This document shows positions 52,740 to 63,779 of a DNA stretch of 64,000 nt, one piece after another; position 1 is the first letter of the stretch; the number at the start of each line of letters is the position of its first letter. This DNA is from Glebionis coronaria (taxonomy: Eukaryota > Streptophyta > Magnoliopsida > Asterales > Asteraceae). The translations under genes were made by a program, and so were the position numbers. The notes under the pieces are model-generated. The model was not told where the DNA came from and did not search any database. It saw nothing but the letters and a program-made list of their open reading frames with translations. The stretch spans positions 523,678,618-523,742,617 of the forward strand of contig CM046882.1 of the NCBI GenBank assembly GCA_025667525.1, read 5' to 3'.

Positions 52740-54783
52740 ATGGATTCCAACAAGTATCTAGAAGGGCAATCCATGCAAAGACCACCTCTTTTTGAAACTG
52801 ATAGTTTTATTTATTGGAAAAATAGATTTGAAACTTACGTGAAATCAAAAGATTTAGATCTTTGGCATGTTATTACCAATGGTGATTTTTTGCCATATCA
52901 ATATAATGAAGTTTCTAAAAGCAAAGAGATAGTCACTTTTGACAAAGCTAATGATGATACTAAAAGAAAACTTGCTAAAAATAATGAGGCTAAAATGGTA
53001 ATTTATAATGCTTTACCAAAGAAAGAGTACGAAAGGATCTTTATGTGTGAAACCGCTAAAGATATTTGGAACACTCTTTTAGTAACCCGCCAAGGTAATA
53101 GCCAAGTCAAAGAAAATAAAATTGATCTTCTTGTTACACAATATGAACAATTTGTCATCTTAGAAGATGAAACTATTGATAGTGCATTTGCTAGATTTAA
53201 ACTATTATTACTAGTTTAAAAGCACTTGATGAAGGTTTTTCTAGAAAGAACTTGTTAGGAAGTTTCTTAGGGCGTTGCATCCAAAATGAAGAGCTAAAGT
53301 CACGGAGATTGAAGAATTAAAGGATCTCGCCAAATTATCACTCGATGAACTCATTGGTAACTTGAAGGTTTATGAGATGATAATTTTAAAGGACTCGAAA
53401 ATGGTGAAAACTAAGATTGAAAGAAAGTCTCTTGCACTCAAGGCCAATAAGGCGCAAAGTGACCATGAAAGCTCCTCGGATAGTGATGATGAGGAATATG
53501 CCATGGCGTTTAGAGACTTTAAGAAGTTTTTCAAAATACGAGGTCAATACGTGAGGCAACCAAACAACGACAAGAAACCCTTCTCCAAAAACCAATTTGC
53601 CAAAGATGATAAAGTTGGTAGGAAATGCTTTAGATGTGGTGATCCAAATCATTTCATCGGTGATTGTCCTAAGCCTTCACGCGACAAGAACCACACGACG
53701 TTTGTTGGAGGTTTATGGAGCGATAGCGGTGAAGATGTTGATGACAACCCCAAAGATGAGAAATGTCTTATGGCTCACACTTCTAAAGAGGTACATTCTG
53801 AAACCGATTATTATAGCAATAATAGTTCTTCTCAAGATGATAGTGAATTAGAAGGCCAATACAATAACATACATAAGCTTAGTCTTAAATTCATTAAAAA
53901 GAACAAAACGCTAAAATCAACTAGAACTAAACTTGAGAATGAGATTGGTGAGCTAAAAGAGAAATTAGCTAAGCTTGAGAAAAACAAAGAAGTTGATCTA
54001 GGTTGTTTAAAATATGAAACCTTAGACCAGAGAATGAAAATCTCAAGAGCACCTCCATTAGACTTGAAAAGTTCATGAGAGGTACTATTGCTCTTGATGA
54101 CATGTTAAACAAACAAATTCATTCTAAGGAAATACTTGGGGCTAGGATATAACACTAATGAAGCATAAACTAGTAAACTAAAAAAAGTTAGGTTTTCAGA
54201 AAAACGCACCCCTATACGCGGTTCTCCATCATATGGTGCGGTTTCTTATTGCTATGGAACCGTGGGTGGAGCTAAAGAACCGCGGACAGAAGAAAGTTTT
54301 TGTGAAAATCCTGAACTTTCTGAAAAGTCTATTTTAGGTGAAGGGTCAAAACATATTCTTATTAACAAGGTCAAAGTACCTATTATTGAAAAACCTACTC
54401 TAGATAAATTCTACAAGCCCTTGAGTAAACCTCTAATGGGAACTAGAAACTTATCTAGACAAACATCTACTCCTCCGAGAGTACGAAATGAGTCTAAACC
54501 TAGAAGTAGAATACCTACGCCAAAAAGAGATGATCAAGCTAAATCACGACCTAGAAGTAAAACTCCAACACCTAGGAGGAATAATAATAATTTTAGATCA
54601 AGATCAAAAACACCTAGGAGAAACTATAGACAACAAAATGGCCATATGAATTGGAATAATTTTCAACAACAATACTTTTCCCCATGGGGAATGTCTCATT
54701 CATTCATGCATCCCAACCAAATGCAAGGGATGTTTGGAACTAACAACTTTGGACCCATAATATATTGGGGACCAAATGTTTGA
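52740..54783 (+). pseudogene. E4 Copia gag with CCHC knuckle and coiled coil
   Basis: ATG 52740 (MDSNKYLEGQ). The Gag body runs to a one-base deletion near 53,196 that leads to a stop at 53,219. A second break and a TGG-to-TGA change (about 53,287) follow. From 53,362 the frame is open again with an acidic Ser stretch, the knuckle CFRCGDPNHFIGDC (53,626-53,670), and the coiled coil KLENEIGELKEKLAKLEKN. After another break at 54,078 the SR-rich basic tail 54262-54783 (RSRIPTPKRDD, RSKTPTPRRN) completes Gag. The coiled coil is the Sirevirus-like trait. Confidence 0.85.
54213..54290. repeat. GCGGTTCT hairpin inside E4 gag
   Basis: GCGGTTCT (54218-54225) pairs with AAGAACCGC (about 54274-54282); GGTGCGGTTTC and ATGGAACCG lie in between, giving a second, weaker pair. 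It is at the site homologous to 29,877-29,950. Confidence 0.75.
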
Positions 54784-54809
54784 TCTTGTGCTTTGTTACC
54801 TAGATATGC

Positions 54810-56123
54810 TTGGGAATCGATTTAGAGTCCGACGAGTGGATTAAGGATAGTGGTTGTTCTAAACACATAACGGGTAATCGAAGTTTATTCTCACACTACA
54901 AAGCATATGATGGAGGTAACGTTACATTCACAAGTAATCAACGTGGTAATATCATTGGCAAAGGTACGGTCTCTCTTGACTCTATGACTATAGAAAACGT
55001 GGAGCACGTAGATAACTTAGGTTTTAACCTTCTAAGTATAGGTCAAATTTGTAAATCGTAAAAGGTGGAAAGGTCATTGGAAAAGGTGTTAGAAAGCATG
55101 GTCTTTATGTCATGAAGGTCAATAGTAAGTCAAAGGACAAATTATGTCTAACGACTTTAGATGATAGTTCTACTCTATGGCATAGAATATTAGGTCACGC
55201 TAATATGCGTTTAATTCAATCTTTAGTCTCTAAGAAGTTGGTAAGACATCTCCCCAATATGAAGTTTGATAGTCACTTTTGTGATGCTTGTAAAATTGGG
55301 AAGCAAGTTCACTCAAGTCACAAAGCCAAAAATTTGGTTTCGACCTCTCGGTGCTTAGAGCTCCTACACATGGATCTCTTTGGACCTTTCGCCATACGGA
55401 GTTATGGAGGTAACCTTTATACCCTAGTTATAGGTTGATGGCTACTCTAGATTCACTTGGACTAGATTTTTGGCGTCTAAGAATAAAGCTTTCGATCACT
55501 TCGAAACCTTTAGTCGAAGAATTCAAAATCAACTAGGATGTTCAATTGTCTCTATTAGGACGGATCATGGTACGGAATTTGATAATGAAGTGCAATTCGG
55601 TGCCTTTTGTGAAGCTCATGGTATTACCCATAACTTCTCGGCTCCTCGCACTCCACAATCAAATGGGGTAGTTGAAAGGAAGAATAGTACCATCCAAGAG
55701 ATGAGTAAGACGATGTTAAATGACCAATCTTTTCCTCAAAAATTTTGGTGCAATGCTACGGACACATCGACCTACATTCTCAACCGAATTCTTATTCGAA
55801 CTTTTCTAGGAATGACCCCCTATGAGATTCTTAAAGGTAAGAAGCCCTCATTGGAATACTTTAGGGTGTTTGGAAGCAAGTGCTTCATTCTCAACACCAA
55901 AGATTACCTTACTAAGTTCGACCCAAAGTATTACGAAGGTATCTTTTTAGGTTATTCTCAAACTAGCAAAGCCTACATACTCCTCAATAGAACCTCGGCT
56001 GTAATTAAAGAATCACTTACCGTGACATTTGATGAAACCCCTCCTTCATCTAAGACACCACCTTTGGTAGATGATGACTTGAATGAAATAGACATAGTAA
56101 TGCCAAAGATGTTAGAAACATAA
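54810..56123 (+). pseudogene. E4 Copia protease and integrase
   Basis: Protease WIKDSGCSKHITGN (54,835-54,880). Compared with E2, about 30 bases are missing after QIC at 55,055, shifting the frame. The zinc site WHRILGH .. HFCDACKIGK and HMDLFGPFA follow, with another shift at 55,430. RTDHGTEFDNEV and NGVVERKNSTIQE complete the triad, and the integrase C-terminal GKKPSLEYFRVFGSKCF is present. All three acidic residues survive, but three frameshifts exclude a functional product. Confidence 0.87.
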
Positions 56124-56266
56124 GAATTGAAGACCTTAGTGTTGAAAAAGGAGTAAACATTAAGGGGTCAAAGGATCAAGCTCTCGATAACGTCATAGGC
56201 GAATTAAATCAAAGGACCCTAAGATCTCAAGTCCAAAATCAAAGTAACTTCTTTTGTTTCGTCTCC

Positions 56267-57802
56267 TTGATTGAACCAAAGAATGTTAAAGAAGCTTTGA
56301 TGGATGAGATTTGGGTCATCGCTATACAAGAAGAATTGAATCAATTCATTGCTAATGACGTTTGGGAACTTGTTCCTCCACCTAGATGTTCGACCATCTT
56401 AGGAACCAAATGGGTATATAGGAATAAGTTAGACGAGAATGTTGTTGTGTCTCGTAACAAGGCTAGACTTGTAGCTCAAGGCTATAATCAACAAGAAGGT
56501 ATTGATTATGACGAGACATACGCACCTGTAGCAATATAAGAATCCATTAGAATTCTTTTAGCTTACGCTTGTGCCTTAGACTTTAAGCTTCAACAAATGG
56601 ATGTAAAGATCGCATTTCTTAACGGTTTGATCAATGAAGAGGTATATGTGGCTCAACCTCCCGGCTTCATTGATTTTGAGAAATCGAATCATGTTTACAA
56701 GCTAAAGAAATCTCTTTATGGTCTTAAACAAGCACCCAAAGCTTGGTATGATAGACTTAAATCGTTTCTTGTAAAACATGAGTATACCATGGGGATGGTA
56801 GACAATACGCTCTTTACAAAGAAGAAAGGTTCTCACCTCATTATCGTACAAATATATGTTGATGACATTATATTTGGTTCAACTTGTCAATCATTGTGTG
56901 ATGACTTTTCCAAAATCATGCATGACAAGTTTGAAATGAGTATGATGGGAGAACTTAACTTCTTTTTAGGAATCCAGATTAAACAAATGGACGATGGTAT
57001 TTTCTTTAATCAATCCAAGTATGTTAAAGAAATTCTAAAGAAATTTTGATTAGAAGACTCTAGACCAATGAAGACCCCTATGGCCTCGAATACTAAACTC
57101 ACCGTAGATGATGATTGTGAGTCGGTAGACAACACCAAATATAGAGGTATGATTCGTAGTTTGTTGTACCTAACAACAAGTCGACCGGATATCATGTTTA
57201 GTGTTTGCCTTTGTGCTCGCTTCCAAGAGGCTCCCAAAACCTCTCACCTTGAAGCGGTTAAGCGTATCTTCCGATACATTAAGGGCACTATACATTTAGG
57301 ATTATGGTATCCTAAAGGGACTGGTGTAGAAACCATTGTCTACGCAGAATCGGATCATGCGAGAGACTATGTGGACCGGAAAAGCACTAGTGGTGTTTGT
57401 ACCTTCATGGGTTGTTGTTTAACTTATCGGTTCTCTAAGAAAAAAACCGCTCTTGCTATATCCACCACGGAAGCCGGGTATGTGAGTGCCGGTAAAGCTT
57501 GTCAACAAGCTCTATGGATGAAGCAAGCGCTTTTTGATTACGGGATTTCTCTTAAGGATGTTCCCATCATGTGCGACAATAAGGGCGCAATAGACCTTAG
57601 CAAGAATCCCGTGCAACATTCGCGAACTAAGCACATAGAGATTCGCCACCATTTTCTTAGGGATAATGTTCAAAAGGGGAACATTTTGATTAAGAAGATA
57701 CCCTCGGTAGAAAACTTAGCCGACATCTTCACTAAGCCACTTAAGAGGGAACCTTTTAATTACTTGCGTCTAGGTCTAGGTTTAATAGAACATATTCCTT
57801 AA
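56267..57802 (+). pseudogene. E4 Copia RT and RNase H (single frame, two stops)
   Basis: One continuous frame with TAA at 56537-56539 (AGATTA changed to ATATAA compared with E2) and TGA at 57047-57049 (GGA to TGA). RT has [49 protein letters not shown] and the catalytic [11 protein letters not shown] (56,855-56,890). RNase H has DRKSTSGVCTFMGCC, STTEAGYVSAGKA and the closing SVENLADIFTKPL. In RNase H, YADSDHAGD reads YAESDHARD, altering an acidic position. It ends TAA at 57800-57802. Confidence 0.88.
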
Positions 57803-58286
57803 TTGGGCATTTTAATTAATCGGGTCTTTTTCTCTTTTGAGTCTTTTATTTCTTTGAGCTTTTGGGTATCGCAAACTCCTTTTGAAAATCTTCTCTTCTC
57901 TTTTTGAAAATTCTAAAAGTTCTTTCGAAAATGGTCGAGAGATATTTTTGCATTGTTAATTCAATCTAGAAACATTTTTCATAGCTTCTTGCTATTCATA
58001 AAGAGCTTACATAATTCATATGTATGGGTCTCTCAAATATAGCAAGAACAAAAGAGAACTATGGAGGATCATTGTGTCATAACCTTGTGTCTAGTTCTAC
58101 ACACCTCCTACATCGATTTTATTTAAAATCTATGTATTTTGGTCAAAACCTTGTTTGGTGAGTTCTTGTGTGTCTTCTTTGTCTATCTTTGCTTCTAAGG
58201 ATATCTCCATTATTTGTTAGACTAGAAAAATAGGATTTACTGAATTGGAAAATCCTCCCTCATCACCAAATTCAACCCTTTGTGGG

Positions 58287-58722
58287 TAGGGGTGTAAACG
58301 AGTCGAGTCGAGCCGAGTACTGCCAAGCTCGAGCTCGACTCGATTACTAAAACTCGAACTCGAAACTCGGCTTGAGCTCAGTCGAGCTTAATATTTCAAG
58401 CTCGAGCTTGAATCGATTACCAAAACTCGAGCTCGAAACTCGACTATTTTTGCAAATTATGCTCGAACTCGATAAATACTCGGCATATCAAGCTCGACTC
58501 GGCTTGATTTATGACTAACAAAGGGTAAAAATGTAATTTAATTGAAGCTCGATAAAGCTCGCGAGCTTCACGAGCCGAGTACTATGATGCTCGAACTCGA
58601 CTCGAAAGTATATTCGAGTAGCTCAAACTCGAGCTCGACTCATTTAGATCGAGTCGATTTCGAGTACTTTACGAGTTGATCTCGAGTAACTCACGAGTTG
58701 TCTCGTCTCGTTTACACCCCTA
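58287..58722. mobile_element. hAT-like MITE (TAGGGGTGTAAACGAG ends) in the E4 3' spacer
   Basis: Terminal inverted repeats TAGGGGTGTAAACGAG / CTCGTTTACACCCCTA are perfect over 16 bp. The interior is dense CTCGAGCTCGACTCG palindromes. The flanks share TGTGG (TTTGTGGG and ACTGTGGC), a decayed 8-bp duplication. E2's spacer lacks it at the same spot, giving a clean empty site for comparison. Confidence 0.85.
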
Positions 58723-58734
58723 ACTGTGGCCGGT

Positions 58735-58800
58735 TCTCTATTGAGACTGCGGTTCCCTAGTGATAAGGAACCGCATGTGGAGATAAGGAACCGCGCCCAG
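58735..58800. repeat. GCGGTTCC hairpins in the E4 3' spacer
   Basis: GCGGTTCC (58749-58756) pairs with GGAACCGC (58767-58774) over a 10-nt loop; a third word AAGGAACCGCG follows at about 58,786-58,796. The MITE inserted immediately to the left. Confidence 0.85.
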
Positions 58801-58944
58801 TACCTTCATTTTTGGGTATCCCTGAAACTCTAAATTTGTTCCAACACTTTTTGGAATCTTTTTTTCAACCCTTTGACCACCCCTAAAATATCTTGGGCTT
58901 TCTCTATTTAACCTTAAGCATTTTGCATCATTTCTCAAATCAAA

Positions 58945-59301
58945 ATATCTTATTCCCCAAATGAAAGCTTTGATTCTCTTTCATTTTCTCCAATTGCTTT
59001 CAATCCCAATTCACCCAAGAACACTCAAAATCACATCTCTTCTTCTTCAAAGAATGTTGATCGTGGAACTTCTTATCTTCCACCACTATCCTTTAATGTT
59101 CTTCCTCCTTCACATGATAATGTCATACATCATGTAAAATATTGTCATTGTTGTCAATATCAACATCTTGCTATGGCTCATATCTATGAAGAGTTGAATT
59201 ACATCAAGAGTCTTTTAGTCAAACCTCCTCTTCATTATGACTATGAGATCTCTACCAAGCCACCACCACCTCCTTCCGCCACTACCTTGCCTTTTATCTA
59301 A
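58945..59301 (+). CDS. Accessory ORF after pol in E4 (118 aa, start codon lost)
   Basis: 119 codons run open from 58945 to TAA 59299-59301, but the start is ATA where E2 has ATG. Composition: Ser/Pro/Asn-rich N-terminus (SFSPIAFNPNSPKNTQ), SSSSKNVDRG, a PSHDNVIHH stretch, a Cys/His cluster CHCCQYQH, an amphipathic segment IYEELNYIKSLLV, and a Pro tail (KPPPPPSATT). E2 keeps the same product with one frameshift, so the ORF was probably coding in the family ancestor. No membrane segment is visible, so it does not look like an envelope protein. I recognise no family. Confidence 0.5.
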   Translation: MSYSPNESFDSLSFSPIAFNPNSPKNTQNHISSSSKNVDRGTSYLPPLSFNVLPPSHDNVIHHVKYCHCCQYQHLAMAHIYEELNYIKSLLVKPPLHYDYEISTKPPPPPSATTLPFI

Positions 59302-59597
59302 GCATTGGTTGCTTATCTTCAAGACATCTAGTTCAAGCAAATCTTAGAGTTCTAGTTTAACTAGGATTAGATTTATGCTTTTCTTTCGGCTTGTGTTTTT
59401 TTCTCATACATCTTTGTATGATTTATTTCCTTGTATCTTTTATCATGTTTCCTTTTAACATGACTTATCTTGGATCTTTGTTTCTTCTCTAATTTTTTTT
59501 TGTGACCTTTGCTATATCTTGTTGGGTGTTTCTTCTCTACTATTAACCCTTCTATGTAGCTTGTCACCATATATCGATTCCTTGGTGCCCCAAGCAA

Positions 59598-59772
59598 GGG
59601 GGAGTAAGCACCAAAGGGGAGCTTTTGCAAAGTCCGGTTCTTTTCTTCTTCAAAGACTTTTGCAACCTTTTTGCTTCGACAAAGGGGGATAAATGATATA
59701 AACTCGTCTTCGAAACTCTTGTTTTATTAGGTGATTGAGTTTATGTATTGTCGGAATAAAAAAGGGGGAGAT
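59598..59772 (+). promoter_or_regulatory. Serial polypurine-like tracts before the E4 3' LTR
   Basis: AAGGGGGAG (59596-59604), AAAGGGGAG (59613-59621), AAAGGGGGAT (59681-59690) and the real tract AAAAGGGGGAGAT ending at 59772. Repeated PPT-like tracts upstream of the 3' LTR are a known Sirevirus trait. Confidence 0.65.
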
Positions 59773-59937
59773 TGTTAAAGCAGTGATCCCTAAAAACGTT
59801 ACTTGCATTTTTCGGTCTCACTTTGTTTTGATTACGACAATATGTAAAAACAAGCATTTACAAAAAAAACAAAAAACGAATTTTTGAGTTCAAGTATTTT
59901 TCATTTCAAACATTATCACTTAAGGTATGAACAAACA
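59773..59937 (+). repeat. E4 3' LTR, first 165 bp (interrupted by E5)
   Basis: TGTTAAAGCAGTGATCCC aligns with the 5' LTR start and continues to AAGGTATGAACAAACA, where E5 begins. The 5' LTR continues with AGTACTCATCC at this point. Confidence 0.9.
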
Positions 59938-62516
59938 TGTAAAACCCGTATTTAAAATCCACGAATATTAAATATATGATGTCTCAGCTTTAATAAAATG
60001 TTACGAAATTAACTATTCAGAAAATAATTAATAAATGTCAAGAAATATTACGTAAGTATTACTCTTCAAGAAAATAGTTTAATAAATGTCAGAACCCAAA
60101 ATACGAAAACGTACGCAATTGTTTTAAACACGAAAACAAAAACAGAAAAGAATATAAGGGTGTTGTTGGGCTGCTTTTTCAAAACATAAAAGAAAGCAAG
60201 ACTAGGCTTGGGCCCAGCCCGTTTTTGAGAAAAGTAAACACCGGATTTCTACCTCAGTTTTTAGAAACAAAATAAATCAAGGAAGCTAGGGTTCTGTAGT
60301 GAGGGTGCCGCCAGCCTAAAAAAAAAAAAGACAAAAAGGATTTGGGTTGATTATGATATTTGAATTCGTGAGTCCGTGTTGTTAAATCTCAATCACACAA
60401 ATCACATATAGCGGTATTTACCTTTCTTCTTTATTTTTTTAGATATCACGAATTTATGTTTTTTTAACAATAACACATGAATTATAAACCTTGAAACATG
60501 GGATGGATTCGTGGGTGTTTGGATTTTACTGTTACACGTGAACCGAGACCAACATGGGGTCTCGGTGTAGATGATCTGAAACCAGTCGCAAACCCCAAAG
60601 GGGTGCGTGGTGGTGTTGGTTGTTATAGAAGCAGCATAGCAAACCACCAGGGAGTGGTTGTTACTTACGGGGGTGTTTGAGATGGTAAACAATGGGAAAG
60701 GAGTGCAGCACAAGGGTGTTTGGTTGTACTCAGTGGGAACATAACCAAACAGTGGGAACTATGTACACATCAGTGGGTAGCATAGGCTGCGCAGGGGGAA
60801 CCGAGTGCTTAGGGGGCCCTCGGTGGAAACTTTTAAGCAGCCGTGGCTGCTATTGGCTAACGGCAGCAGGACCACAACCTCTCTGCTGTGGTGAAGTGGT
60901 GGTTCGAGGCTGACCCGAGACGGAGAAGTCTTGTTTAGTTTGACTCCGGTTTTCGGGTACACGTATATATATAAGAATGCAAGAGTTTATCTTATTAATA
61001 TTTAAATCATTTTAATCAATTAAGTTTTAAGATATATTAACCAAGTCATACATGTTTTATTAATATTAGTAAATTAAATTAGGATGATTTAATTGGTTTA
61101 CTAATTAAAATGTTCGGTTTTGTATAAATGATTTAATTATCCATGAAACCATTTTGGAAACTTTCTATTTTTTAGAAAACTTTCTAATTTAAGAAACTTT
61201 CCATTTTTAACAGATTACTTATGGCAGTATTATAATACTAGAATATGGTATAATACACTAACCAGAATACAGTATAATATACAGTAATCAAAAGTACATA
61301 AAATATATTAATCAGTGAATATTTAAAGGTAGTCAGATTCATCAGTTTATACGCAACCAGTAAATAATTCGAGGACACGCAAAATGAATCAAGAATAGTA
61401 ATAAACAGTAATAAGAGACTATAATCAGACAACTCATTCACGTCCATTATTTATGTAGTATCCGTGAAGTCGGAGTAGATCCTTCAACTTTCATTCTTAT
61501 TTTATTACTGGACACGAGGTACGGATTTCCCGTCCTTCTGTAAGGACTTCCTTCTATGCATGATTAGGATTTCCCATCTACAGCCAAATGTTTTCCCCAG
61601 TATATGTTTAAGTTTATCAGTAATCATCTAATAACTAAATAAATTGCCTGAGCATTATATACAAGCATGACTAGTTTATAACTAGTTATGGAGGTACCGT
61701 AACCATGATACTAGAGGCACCTGTGTCATGACTCCTCTACGAGGGAGTGATTTCTCGCAGCGTCCCATTTATTCAGCTTGGTCATTTTATCAGTATTATC
61801 AGCGGGGCGTATGGATGCATCCTATGATATCAGTTTACAGTTATCAGGTGAATGTGGTATGTGCTCTACATCCTTCACATTGGAGCTGATCCCTCCACCC
61901 AACACATTATTTAGAGGTCACCCCTCTACAGCATGACGAGGCCACCCCTCCATTTATTCATGCAGCAGTTGTTACAGCATATGACCTATATAAGCTCTTG
62001 ACAATTAAAATACAGTAATGCATGTTTTTAGATTTAACAGATAACAGTTCAGCTTTATTATTTATAAATTAGACTTTTCAAAGTATACACAGGTTTCTGC
62101 TGCAACTTTACTTATCAGTCTTACAACTTCAGTATTTTATCATCTGCTTCATTTCAGTATTTCTTATCATGCTTTATATCCGTTCACTGGGCGTTATGCT
62201 CAGCCGTAGTTCCTTTTCATGTTCTAACGACAGGTACATTGGGAAGCTCTTAGGTTTATGAGAGCATGTGTATTTGGATGGAAGCTATCCAGACTTCTTA
62301 GTTTATGCACTTCTTACATTACTTTGCTTATTTGGACATTGTTTATTCCTTTCCTTCAGTATTTACTTTTCATGTTTTGAGCTTATGTTTGGATTACCGA
62401 TGTTTGATTCCGGTATTTCCTTTATGGTCAGTTAATTTCTTAGGACATTTATCCTATGCTTTGATGACACGCCATAAATACACGTAACGGCCCACTTATC
62501 CAAGTGGGGTGTTACA
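59938..62516 (+). repeat. E5 5' LTR (2.58 kb)
   Basis: It begins TGTAAAACCCG inside E4's LTR and ends GTGTTACA. A TATA box TATATATATAAG (60964-60975) follows a GC-richer U3 (60,500-60,960). The transcribed part contains CCACCCCTCCA/TCACCCCTCTAC repeats (61,730-61,950). The open frames inside are short and not conserved-looking. Confidence 0.8.
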
Positions 62517-62520
62517 ATTA

Positions 62521-62532
62521 TGGTATCAGAGC
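62521..62532 (+). promoter_or_regulatory. E5 primer binding site (Met-tRNA type)
   Basis: TGGTATCAGAGC, four bases after the LTR; an exact match to the usual plant Met-tRNA site. Confidence 0.85.
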
Positions 62533-62679
62533 TATAGGTTCGACCTGTAGGCTCTAAAACTTGACCTATTACTAGGGGTAGTCACCAGGATCTTCCCAGA
62601 TTTTGGCGTTGTTATCTTTGATGTTTCTCATGCAATTATCAGTCGGTTTTCTTCATTTATCAGTCAGTTTTTTAAAGTT

Positions 62680-63170
62680 TTTGACTAAGTAAAAGGTTGG
62701 CAGGACCGGCCATTTTTAGTCGCATGTGCTTTTCATTCGATTTTATTTTGGTGAACCGACCCATAGGCGTTCACCCTTGCCCGTTCAAATTGTGTATTGG
62801 TAAACCGACCCATTGGCGTTTACCCTTACTCATGTCAGATTCATGTTTTCAGTCAAATATTACTTGGTGAACCAGCCATAAACGTTCACCATTTTTCAGG
62901 TCAAATTTTCATGCTTTCAGTCGATTATTATTTTGTGAACTGAACCATAGACGTTCACCTTTGCTCATATCATGACATTTTATAAAGTTTTGACAAGTGT
63001 GGTTGGACTACAACCATCCATATTTAGTCCCAGATTGTAAATTATATACATGACAGTTCCCAGAAAATTTTGACAAGTATGGATCGAACTAGAATCGCCC
63101 ATACTTAGTCACATGTTTTGTTCCTTAAATTATGTGGATTGAACCATAGCCATCCACATCAGTTGATGCT
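62680..63170 (+). repeat. Short hairpin repeats in the E5 leader
   Basis: First series: GTGAACCGACCCATAGGCGTTCAC, GTAAACCGACCCATTGGCGTTTAC, GTGAACCAGCCATAAACGTTCAC and GTGAACTGAACCATAGACGTTCAC at about 62,750, 62,800, 62,870 and 62,935. Second series: GACTAAGT..TTTTTAGTC-type and CAAGTATGGATCGAACTAGAATCGCCCATACTTAG at 62,680-63,170. In the second copy of the first series the stem changes on both sides (GTAAAC/GTTTAC). Confidence 0.8.
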
Positions 63171-63574
63171 AAACCTCAGTGGATCACACTCTTATAGTCC
63201 TTGTAACAATCCAGTTCCCACAATCTCAAGTTGATGTCGTTTTCACGCTGATTCAGTTTCATGTCTCCCTACGAGGGTTTTATGTTCAGCAGAGTGATAA
63301 TGTTTCCCTGCTAAGACACAAAAGGATTTCAGTAAAATCCTGTTTTCATAATAAATCATGTTTGGTATTCATCAAGCATGTTTTCATGCTGACCATTGTT
63401 TAAATATGTTTAATCATATTCTTGAAACTATATACAACCAGCATTAAGTCTACGCAGGTATTACCAGGCTATCATGTTACTCATTTCAGTTCAGGTTACT
63501 ACCGTTAAAAATAAATTATTTCTTTGATCATGTCAGACAATTGACACCAGTATCGATCATCCCATAAAATTTCC

Positions 63575-63750
63575 ACCTGTGCCATGTACAGTATTCCATA
63601 TGTACCCCATGTACAGTGTCTCAGTTATACTCCATGTACAATAGTTTATGTGTACTCCACGTACAGTGTCTCAGATATGATCCATGTGTAGTATTCATTT
63701 TGTAGTTTATGTACATCAGTCTAGGTGTACTCCATGTACCCTACTCCATG
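63575..63750 (+). repeat. CTCCATGTACAGT degenerate tandem repeat
   Basis: About eight copies of a 20- to 24-bp unit around CCATGTACAGT (TCCATATGTACCCCATGTACAGTGTCTCAG). The core TGTACA is palindromic. Confidence 0.8.
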
Positions 63751-63779
63751 GATATTGCTAATCGACTCTCAATCATCTC

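Larger units (their letters stand above)
51454..59937 (+). mobile_element. E4: Ty1/copia (Sirevirus-like) element, plus strand, 3' LTR split by E5
   Basis: 5' LTR 51454-52672, primer site, gag, PR-INT, RT-RNase H, 3' spacer with accessory ORF and PPT-like tracts, and the first 165 bp of the 3' LTR (59773-59937). E5 then interrupts it; the remainder should lie beyond the window. It belongs to the same family as E2. The 5' LTR starts inside the FAR1-like fragment after GATTG. Confidence 0.9.

Noticed and set aside
60498..60913. Small frames in the GC-richer part of the E5 LTR
   Set aside because: They lie upstream of the TATA box within an LTR, show no domain, and occur on both strands alike.
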